DNA from: Hyphomonas sp. CY54-11-8
GTDB lineage: Bacteria; Pseudomonadota; Alphaproteobacteria; Caulobacterales; Hyphomonadaceae
Assembly: GCF_000682735.1 (NCBI RefSeq)
Contig: NZ_AWFD01000003.1
Span: 83,002-147,001, forward strand
Direction: 5' to 3'
DNA length: 64,000 bases
Shown: positions 56,494 through 62,616 of the stretch, piece after piece
Layout: every line of letters starts with the position of its first letter
Numbering within the stretch: position 1 is the stretch's first letter
Notes under the pieces: generated by a model
The model's input: only the letters and a program-made list of their open reading frames with translations
Databases searched by the model: none
Told to the model about the DNA's origin: nothing
Position numbers and translations under genes: made by a program

Positions 56494-57114
56494 TTATTCT
56501 GCTTCCTTATCCGCCCCGCGCAGACGGTCCAGAATCGCATCCTGCCAGGCTTCGGGAAGCGCATACAGAATCCAAGCACCGGCTTCGTAGTGCGCCCGCC
56601 GCCAGATATCGATCGGATTGAGATCGCCGGGCGGGCAGGCACCCATGGCGCTGGGCTGGTGATCCGGTTGGGCGATGTAGATTACCTTCGCCCGGATCAC
56701 CTGCATGCAGTTGGAAACAAAGACGATTTCACCGGGCGCCCGGGTTTTGGCGTTGCGCGCGAGGTTCTTCAGACCGGAGATCGTATCGCGGCTTTCCACG
56801 TCGGCAGAAATGCGCCCGCCGAGGCCAGAGCCGCGCGCCGCGATCAGCGCCATCTCCTGGCTGCCGAGCCAGCCCTCCTGCGGGCGGTGCCCGCCGACCA
56901 TGTAGAGCCGGTCCAGCTTTCCGGCCTTGAGCAGGTTCACGGCCTTCGCGATTCGCGCGGCGGCGTCCTTGTTATTGTCAGTGTAGAAGACGACACCCGT
57001 GCCGCCGGTCAGCGATTTCGATTGATCCATGAAACGGCTGACGCCCCAGAATAGGGCGGTCGCGGTCAGATCCAGTACGATCAGCCAGAATACGATTCGG
57101 CGAAGCCAGCGCAT
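56494..57114 (-). CDS. YdcF/DUF218 family protein
   Basis: 206-aa membrane-anchored protein. A hydrophobic segment near 8-25 (IVFWLIVLDLTATALFWG) precedes the DUF218 domain, with GGTGVVFYTDNN, LYMVGGHRP and SRDTISGLKNLARN typical of the family. Some members (SanA, ElyC) act in envelope maintenance. It starts 7 bases after the NUDIX gene and closes a four-gene operon. Confidence 0.85.
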   Translation of the reverse strand: MRWLRRIVFWLIVLDLTATALFWGVSRFMDQSKSLTGGTGVVFYTDNNKDAAARIAKAVNLLKAGKLDRLYMVGGHRPQEGWLGSQEMALIAARGSGLGGRISADVESRDTISGLKNLARNAKTRAPGEIVFVSNCMQVIRAKVIYIAQPDHQPSAMGACPPGDLNPIDIWRRAHYEAGAWILYALPEAWQDAILDRLRGADKEAE

Positions 57115-57121
57115 GCCCGAC

Positions 57122-57574
57122 CTATAAAGACTGCTTCAGGGCAGGCCGCCATGCCCCATTTGCAGTCGCGTTCAGGAATGTGATCGCGGGCGTTGTCAGG
57201 CGCTCCGGCAGGTCGTCCCGGCTGAACCAGCCCCAGCCGCCATGCTTTTCAGGTTCCATGATGCGCGGGTCTCCTGAAACGATGCGGGCTTCGTAGATCG
57301 GCGACACCCAGTGCTGGCCATCGCCGCCGTCGATGATCTCCGAGATACAGGCCAGGCACGTCAGTTCGATGAGGATGCCGAGCTCTTCCTCGATTTCGCG
57401 GCGAGCCGTATCTTCGGAGCGTTCACCGAAATCGATCTTGCCGCCGGGCAGGCCCCAGGCACCGGCTTCCGGTTCCTTCAGGCGCTGGATCAGGAGGACG
57501 CGCCCCTGGTCGTCGAGAATGCCGGCGCCGCAGCCGGCTCCGGGGCGGAGGGAAGAATCGGTCATGGCGGTCAT
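57122..57574 (-). CDS. NUDIX hydrolase
   Basis: 150-aa pyrophosphohydrolase. The Nudix box is complete: GGKIDFGERSEDTARREIEEELG gives G-X5-E-X7-REUXEEXGU near residues 45-67. The substrate is unknown; the motif context fits a housecleaning or ADP-ribose type. ATG at 57574 or 57565 are both possible starts. It sits between a small membrane protein and the YdcF-like gene in an operon. Confidence 0.92.
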   Translation of the reverse strand: MTAMTDSSLRPGAGCGAGILDDQGRVLLIQRLKEPEAGAWGLPGGKIDFGERSEDTARREIEEELGILIELTCLACISEIIDGGDGQHWVSPIYEARIVSGDPRIMEPEKHGGWGWFSRDDLPERLTTPAITFLNATANGAWRPALKQSL

Positions 57575-57609
57575 TCTAGGCCAGACCGCCCGCCGGAGCA
57601 GCTATTGAA

Positions 57610-58002
57610 TCAACGCTCGCCGAGAATCCAGCGGATCACGTCAGTATAATCGAAAGCCAGTGAAACCGTCAGCACCATGACGGAAAGCACAATCCACTTT
57701 CCTGACAGGGTCTGGCCCACGCGCCATTGGCCATGCCGGCGGACCAGGTAGACCAGCACTGGCGTCCAGAAGATCACATGGGCAAGGCCAAGCAGCCGCG
57801 AATACCCGATCTGGCTATAAAGGGCCATCAAGGTGCCGGCGCCCGCCAGGAAGCCTGCCAGTATCCAGCGCGCCTCGACCCGTACAAAGCTGAACGGCAC
57901 AGCGAACACGCCCAGCACGACCACCATGATGTCCATCCAGTACTGGACCCATTGGGGTTGTTTGGCGACATCGGCCTGCCAGGCGGCCATCAGGTCTTGC
58001 AT
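57610..58002 (-). CDS. Hypothetical four-TM membrane protein
   Basis: 130 aa, unknown family. Four hydrophobic segments near 24-42 (DIMVVVLGVFAVPFSFV), 47-62, 68-86 and 102-118. Its ATG lies one base after the stop of the haloalkane dehalogenase gene (TGA-C-ATG), so translation is almost certainly coupled. Confidence 0.8.
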   Translation of the reverse strand: MQDLMAAWQADVAKQPQWVQYWMDIMVVVLGVFAVPFSFVRVEARWILAGFLAGAGTLMALYSQIGYSRLLGLAHVIFWTPVLVYLVRRHGQWRVGQTLSGKWIVLSVMVLTVSLAFDYTDVIRWILGER

Positions 58003-58003
58003 G

Positions 58004-58906
58004 TCAGAGTTCTCCGAAGGCTTTCAGAGCGGCTTTGGCGACGGGGGCGCCCCATTCCTGGACGAAATGGCCGGCCTCCTCGATCACCATCGGTTCGGGG
58101 CAGCCGCGGATCTGCGCCCGCAGTTTCTCCATGACGGGTGGTCCGAGCACGGGGTCGGCCCCGCCGACGGCCATGAATGTGTCGCCGTGCCATTCCCGCG
58201 CCCACCAGTTTGCCGCGCGTTTCGATGTTTCCACGCCTTCCATGCCAGGCGCGACCATGACGAGTTCCGGGAAGCGCCGCACACCGGCCTTGTAGGCCGC
58301 ATCCGGGAAGGGGGCGCCATACGCAGCCGCTTCGGCGTCTGACAGAACTGGCGTCCCGCGCTTCATCAGGGCGGCAATGTCCATGTCAGGCTGGGATGCG
58401 CTATAGGCTTTCCAGGCATTGAACCCCTGGCTGGGCGAGCTGCCGGTCGCCAGCGTCGTGTTCATCACGATCAGGCGTTCGAACCTGTCCGGCATGTCTG
58501 GCGGCAGGGTCAGGCCCAGCAGGCCGCCCCAGTCCTGGCAGACGAGCGTGACCTGTTGCAGGTCCAGCCGCTCGATCAGGGCGAGCATCATGTCCCGATG
58601 GAAATGGAACGTGTAGACATCGTCCGCGACCGGCTTGTCCGAACGGCCGAAGCCCAGCCAGTCAGGGGCGATCACGCGTGCGCCGGAATCAAGGAAATCC
58701 GGGATCATCTTGCGGTAAAGGTAGGACCAGGTCGGCTGGCCGTGCAGGCAGAGATAAGTGCGCACGGCGTTCTGCGGACCCTCATCGACATAATGCACAC
58801 GCAGGCCTTCATAGCCGGGCAGGTCATCCACATAATGTGGCGGGTAAGGCCAGTCGGGCAGGCCTTCGAATCGGTCGTCCGGTGTGCGCAGGGCTTCTAT
58901 CGTCAC
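58004..58906 (-). CDS. Haloalkane dehalogenase (HLD-I-like)
   Basis: 300-aa alpha/beta hydrolase. The nucleophile Asp125 with halide-binding Trp126 sits in CQDWGGLLGLT; a second Trp (165) is in FNAWK; the oxyanion motif HGQP is at 55-58; the acid Asp251 is in GGADPVLG and the base His280 in EEAGHF. This complete set, with the DWGG pair, favours subfamily I dehalogenase over a plain esterase. The start is GTG, with GGGAG 9 bases upstream. It leads an operon with a membrane protein, a NUDIX enzyme and a YdcF-like protein. Confidence 0.88.
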   Translation of the reverse strand: MTIEALRTPDDRFEGLPDWPYPPHYVDDLPGYEGLRVHYVDEGPQNAVRTYLCLHGQPTWSYLYRKMIPDFLDSGARVIAPDWLGFGRSDKPVADDVYTFHFHRDMMLALIERLDLQQVTLVCQDWGGLLGLTLPPDMPDRFERLIVMNTTLATGSSPSQGFNAWKAYSASQPDMDIAALMKRGTPVLSDAEAAAYGAPFPDAAYKAGVRRFPELVMVAPGMEGVETSKRAANWWAREWHGDTFMAVGGADPVLGPPVMEKLRAQIRGCPEPMVIEEAGHFVQEWGAPVAKAALKAFGEL

Positions 58907-59030
58907 GTGTTTCGTCTCCCACCTTTGATCTCATGCCGCTCCCGGCTAACATGGCCGGGGCATTTCTAACCGGATCATTGCGCGAATTGGGCGGAATGTC
59001 CCGACACGAATTCTGGAGGGAAAGGCCGGT

Positions 59031-59429
59031 ATGGCAAAAGTGATCGGTTTGGGCGGGATATTTTTCCATTGTGCAGACGTCGAAGCGACACGCGCCTGGT
59101 ACAAACGGGTGCTGGGCCTCGAAATCGATGATTATGGTGGCTCAAGCTTCGTCCACGCCGACTCGGCGACGCAGTTCCCTCAGGGCGCTCGCACGATCTG
59201 GGCGCCTTTCAAGGCGGGCAGCGACTATTTCAAACCCTCGGATGCGGACTTCATGATCAATCTCATGATCGACGATTTCGACGGCATGCTGGAGCGCCTG
59301 AAGACAGAAGGGGTGCCGATGGAAGGAGAGCCGATGATCGAATCCTATGGCAAGTTCGCCTGGGTCATGGATCCGGACGGCCGTAAGGTCGAACTCTGGC
59401 AGCCGGTGGAGTCCTGCCCCGCCGCCTAA
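59031..59429 (+). CDS. VOC family protein (glyoxalase-like)
   Basis: 132-aa protein with the betaalphabetabetabeta vicinal-oxygen-chelate fold: GGIFFHCADVEATRAWYKRVLGLE at the start and FAWVMDPDGRKVELWQP at the end, with the metal-ligand Glu in the latter. Substrate unknown. It is divergent from the dehalogenase gene and ends 9 bases before the convergent ExoD gene. Confidence 0.87.
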   Translation: MAKVIGLGGIFFHCADVEATRAWYKRVLGLEIDDYGGSSFVHADSATQFPQGARTIWAPFKAGSDYFKPSDADFMINLMIDDFDGMLERLKTEGVPMEGEPMIESYGKFAWVMDPDGRKVELWQPVESCPAA

Positions 59430-59438
59430 CCCAATAAA

Positions 59439-60050
59439 TCAGAACCAACCGGCGACGGTGTTCCATGGAACCATGAAAACGGTCAGGCTGACGGCGCCTG
59501 CGGTTCCGGCGAACCCGGCCAGCATCAGGGCGCCATCCCGCGCCACGAGGGCAAGCCCGAACAGCACGATCGCCATGCCGGGTGCAGCAACAGCGAACGG
59601 CACCAGTTCCAGCGGGATCATCAGCAATGAGAGCATCGAAACGGACAGGGCGGCACCATAAGTGGCGATCCTTCCGGTCGCCCAGGGCAGGCGTTCGGTG
59701 ATCATCCGGTCGATCCGCTGGAGCCAAGGCTTCACCCGGCCTCTTGCCTCTTCGAGCTTTGTGCACTCAATTCCTTGTTCCTGCACGAATTCCGGCATCC
59801 AGATATGGCGGGCGCCAAACACGATCTGCAGGCTGAACAGGAGGATGATTGCGCCGACGACAATGGGCAGGCCCGGAATCCCGCCGAGTGGCGGCACGGA
59901 TACTAAGAGGCCAAGCAGCATGATGACCGGCCCGAACGACCGGTCGCCGAACATGTCGAGCAGGGCACCGATCGTCACCTTGTCCCGATCGCAGTCCTCG
60001 ATGGCCGTATCGAGAACGCTTTCCAATGGTTTGCTGCGGCTTGGGGCCAT
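59439..60050 (-). CDS. ExoD-like exopolysaccharide synthesis protein
   Basis: 203-aa inner-membrane protein with about four hydrophobic segments. LLDMFGDRSFGPVIMLLGLLVSVPPLGGIPGLP is the ExoD-family hallmark; FGARHIWMP and IDRMITERLP also fit. ExoD affects succinoglycan and nodule invasion in rhizobia; the molecular role is unclear. The gene stands alone. Confidence 0.88.
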   Translation of the reverse strand: MAPSRSKPLESVLDTAIEDCDRDKVTIGALLDMFGDRSFGPVIMLLGLLVSVPPLGGIPGLPIVVGAIILLFSLQIVFGARHIWMPEFVQEQGIECTKLEEARGRVKPWLQRIDRMITERLPWATGRIATYGAALSVSMLSLLMIPLELVPFAVAAPGMAIVLFGLALVARDGALMLAGFAGTAGAVSLTVFMVPWNTVAGWF

Positions 60051-60109
60051 AACTCCTCTCCGATTGAAGGTTTAACGTGCCAACAGGCGGAGCGTTGCCG
60101 GAAAACCGC

Positions 60110-60146
60110 AAAAAAATGGCCGCCCGGCTTTGAATCCGAGGCGGCC
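60110..60146 (-). terminator. Rho-independent terminator of the small CC_3452-like gene
   Basis: On the - strand, GGCCGCC pairs with GGCGGCC across a 15-base loop, followed by ATTTTTTT. It begins 45 bases after the stop of the small secreted protein gene. Confidence 0.82.
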
Positions 60147-60190
60147 CGAGGAGAGGCTCTGGAGAGCTAGACTGGTAAAGTCGCGCCGCT

Positions 60191-60487
60191 TTAGTCGCGC
60201 GCAGAGGCCTTGCAGGCTTCGATGTCTTCAGCCGAGAGCTCGAACTTGTCATTCTTGAAAGAGGTGATTTCGCCAGCTTTCTTTGCGAGCTTCTTGCAGT
60301 CGCGCAGCGTGACTTTCTTGCGGTCCATGTCGCCTTTGCAGACGGTGCCTTCGCAAGACCAGACGGTACCGATGACGGTCACGCGTGCCTCGTCAACCGG
60401 CTTGGCGGTTTCGAAGGTGAAGCTGGTGGCGAAAGCAGGGGCGGCGAGGCCAAGGAAGGCGGCGCCAAGGATTGCGGAACGGAGCAT
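60191..60487 (-). CDS. Small secreted protein, CC_3452-like
   Basis: 98-aa exported protein. The signal peptide is MLRSAILGAAFLGLAAPAFA with a clear AFA cleavage site. The mature part has VIGTVWSCEGTVCKGDMDRK and LRDCKKLAKKAG, with four Cys that could form disulphides. This matches small conserved alphaproteobacterial proteins of unknown role. An AAAAGG ribosome-binding site lies about 9 bases before the ATG. Its promoter closely resembles that of the UrcA gene upstream. Confidence 0.87.
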   Translation of the reverse strand: MLRSAILGAAFLGLAAPAFATSFTFETAKPVDEARVTVIGTVWSCEGTVCKGDMDRKKVTLRDCKKLAKKAGEITSFKNDKFELSAEDIEACKASARD

Positions 60488-60515
60488 GGGAGGATGCCTT
60501 TTCGCTTATGGTTAT

Positions 60516-60555
60516 GTTCAGCGCCGGCAGCACGGTGATCACTCCGGCGCTGAAC
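60516..60555. repeat. 12-bp inverted repeat between the two small secreted genes
   Basis: GTTCAGCGCCGG (60516-60527) and CCGGCGCTGAAC (60544-60555) are perfect complements around 16 bases. The dyad overlaps the predicted start of transcription for the downstream gene. With no U-tract it could be a terminator for the UrcA gene or a regulatory dyad. Confidence 0.6.
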
Positions 60556-60596
60556 CAATAGAGATCGCTGAAAAATTCGTCAAGTGTTCAGCGCTT
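60555..60596 (-). promoter_or_regulatory. Promoter and dyad of the CC_3452-like gene
   Basis: On the - strand, TTGACG (60583-60578) lies 17 bases from TATTGG (60560-60555). The -35 box lies inside a CTGAA-N14-TTCAG dyad (60568-60572 and 60587-60591) that recurs in the same place upstream of the UrcA gene. Confidence 0.55.
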
Positions 60597-60613
60597 CATG
60601 TTAAGCAGTTGTC

Positions 60614-60964
60614 TTATTTCAGCGATGCCAGGACACGGGTCGCCTGCTGGGTGCTGGCCGCATAGATGCGGGTTAGTTCCGGATCGTCGATCTGGGTCAC
60701 GGCCTTGGCGATGATTTCGGAGACGCAGACATCGTCCACGCGCGGGGCGCCGGCGACCGGCCGAGTGTAGCGGCAGGCTTCAGTTGCTTGGTCTTGCACT
60801 GATTTCAGAACAGTTTCAGCGCCGGAAGCGGTGCCGAGAGCCGTGGCGTCATACTGTACGTCCAGCTGCAGGTTACGCTGAATCTCCGCCGAGGCAGGGG
60901 CGGCGAACATGGTTGCACCTACAAAGGTGGCGGACGCAGCAAGAGAGAGGATGCGAGAGATCAT
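60614..60964 (-). CDS. UrcA family protein
   Basis: 116-aa exported protein. The signal peptide ends APASA. The mature part has LQLDVQYDATALGTASGAETVLKSV and ACRYTRPVAGAPRVDDVCVSE, with two Cys, typical of UrcA, a small alphaproteobacterial family of unknown function. An AAAAAGG ribosome-binding site is present. It has its own promoter. Confidence 0.85.
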   Translation of the reverse strand: MISRILSLAASATFVGATMFAAPASAEIQRNLQLDVQYDATALGTASGAETVLKSVQDQATEACRYTRPVAGAPRVDDVCVSEIIAKAVTQIDDPELTRIYAASTQQATRVLASLK

Positions 60965-61018
60965 GGGAGGAAACCTTTTTGCGTTGGATTTGCGTGGCCC
61001 GGTGTAGCCACAAGGCAG

Positions 61019-61059
61019 AGAATATGATCACTGAACAAAATGTCAATCATTCAGCGCTT
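61019..61059 (-). promoter_or_regulatory. Promoter and dyad of the UrcA gene
   Basis: On the - strand, TTGACA (61046-61041) is 16 bases from TATTCT (61024-61019). The same CTGAA-N14-TTCAG dyad spans the -35 box (61031-61035 and 61050-61054), and about 21 of 30 aligned bases match the sister promoter. Confidence 0.6.
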
Positions 61060-61201
61060 ATAATTTTTCTAATAGCTCAATTTAGTTCGCTGCTTGCCCC
61101 GGCGGCACAAATTGCGGTGCGCCGGTCCCTCGATATGCTGACGTCAACAGGCTTTACAAAAGACGCCTCAAACCGGGGCAGAGGTCAGGAGGACGCGCGA
61201 C

Positions 61202-62512
61202 ATGGATTTCAATATTCCCCAGGAAATAGCCGACTATTTGGTGGTGCTCGACAAGTTCATCGAGGACGAAATCAAGCCGCTGGAAGAACAGGACGACAAT
61301 ATCCGCTTCTTCGACCATCGCCGCGAATGGGCCCGCACCGATTTCGAGAATGGCGGCCTGCCGCGTCCGGAATGGGAAGAACTTCTGACCGAAGCCAAGC
61401 GCCGTGCCGATGCCGCCGGCCACCTGCGTTATGCGCTGCCCAAGGAGTTCGGCGGCCAGGACGGCACCAATCTCGGCATGGCCATCATCCGTGAGCATTT
61501 CGCCCGCAAGGGTCTCGGCCTGCACAACGACCTTCAGAACGAGCACTCGATCGTCGGCAACTTCCCGCAGATTCTGATGCTGCGCGACTTTGCCCGCCCG
61601 GACCAGCGCCACCTCGCGGACGCTGCACTGAAGGGTGAGTTCAAGGCCTGTTTCGGTCTGACCGAGCCGCATCACGGCTCCGACGCCACGCATATGGAAA
61701 CCCGCGCTGTACGCCACAAGAAAGACGGCAAGGATGGCTGGCTGATCAATGGCGAGAAGATGTGGATCACCGGCATGCACGTCGCCAGCCACATCATGCT
61801 GTTCTGCCGTACCAGCGGTGAGGACGGCGACGCGAAAGGCATCACCTGCCTGATCATCCCGGCGCGTGACCCTGGCGTGATCATCGAAGAGTATATGTGG
61901 ACCTTCAACATGCCAACGGACCACCCGCGCCTGACCATCAAGGATGTCTGGGTGCCGGAAGACGCCGTGTTCGGCCCGCCGGAAGGGGGCCTCGCGCTGG
62001 CCCAGCACTTCGTGCACGAAAACCGTATCCGCCAGGCGGCCAGTTCCGTCGGCGCGGCGATGTACTGCATCACCGAAGCGGTGAACTATGCCAATGAGCG
62101 CCGCCCGTTCGGCAAGCCCCTGTCGGTCAACCAGGCAATCCAGTTCCCGCTGGTCGAACAGGCGACCGAAGCGGAAATGCTGCGCCTCTTCATCTTCAAG
62201 ACGGCATGGGAAATCGACCAGATGTCCAAGCCGGAGGTCGCGATCAAGCTCTCCGACAAGGTCTCGATGTGTAACTACAAGGCCAACCGCCTCTGCTGCG
62301 ATGCAGCTGACCGGGCCATGCAGGTGCATGGCGGCATCGGCTATTCCCGCCACAAGCCGTTCGAGCACATCTACCGCCACCACCGCCGTTACCGCATCAC
62401 CGAGGGCTCCGAAGAGATCCAGATGCGGAAAGTCGCCGGCCACCTGTTCGGCTTCATGGGCCCGAACAAGGGCAAGAACCGCAACGAACCGTTCGATTTC
62501 GCGGTCCGCTGA
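61202..62512 (+). CDS. Acyl-CoA dehydrogenase family protein
   Basis: 436-aa flavoprotein, not closely similar in sequence to the one at 16020. It has HLRYALPKEFGGQDGTNLG, the FAD motif ACFGLTEPHHGSDATHMETRA, NGEKMWITGMH, and the C-terminal VHGGIGYSRHKPFEHIYRHHRRYRITEG. It oxidises an acyl-CoA at the alpha-beta bond; the substrate is unclear. An AGGAGG ribosome-binding site lies 9 bases before the ATG. Confidence 0.92.
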   Translation: MDFNIPQEIADYLVVLDKFIEDEIKPLEEQDDNIRFFDHRREWARTDFENGGLPRPEWEELLTEAKRRADAAGHLRYALPKEFGGQDGTNLGMAIIREHFARKGLGLHNDLQNEHSIVGNFPQILMLRDFARPDQRHLADAALKGEFKACFGLTEPHHGSDATHMETRAVRHKKDGKDGWLINGEKMWITGMHVASHIMLFCRTSGEDGDAKGITCLIIPARDPGVIIEEYMWTFNMPTDHPRLTIKDVWVPEDAVFGPPEGGLALAQHFVHENRIRQAASSVGAAMYCITEAVNYANERRPFGKPLSVNQAIQFPLVEQATEAEMLRLFIFKTAWEIDQMSKPEVAIKLSDKVSMCNYKANRLCCDAADRAMQVHGGIGYSRHKPFEHIYRHHRRYRITEGSEEIQMRKVAGHLFGFMGPNKGKNRNEPFDFAVR

Positions 62513-62525
62513 TTTGCAGAAAATT

Positions 62526-62544
62526 CTTCGCGCAAGGCGCGAAG
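62526..62544 (+). terminator. Hairpin after the acyl-CoA dehydrogenase gene
   Basis: CTTCGCGC / GCGCGAAG form a perfect 8-bp stem with an AAG loop, 14 bases after the stop. It is followed by GGGTTAA, not a U-tract, so termination is uncertain. Confidence 0.5.
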
Positions 62545-62573
62545 GGTTAACAACCGGGTAACCAAGTTAACGC

Positions 62574-62608
62574 ACTCCTCAGTCTGACAAACTGCCAGGC
62601 TGAGGAGT
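62574..62608 (+). promoter_or_regulatory. 13-bp hairpin masking the next ribosome-binding site
   Basis: ACTCCTCAGTCTG (62574-62586) pairs with CAGGCTGAGGAGT (62596-62608) with one G-U pair and a 9-base loop. The right arm contains GAGGAG, the only good ribosome-binding site for the ATG at 62617. If transcribed, the hairpin would bury that site, suggesting translational control. Confidence 0.65.
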
Positions 62609-62616
62609 CTCCGCCC

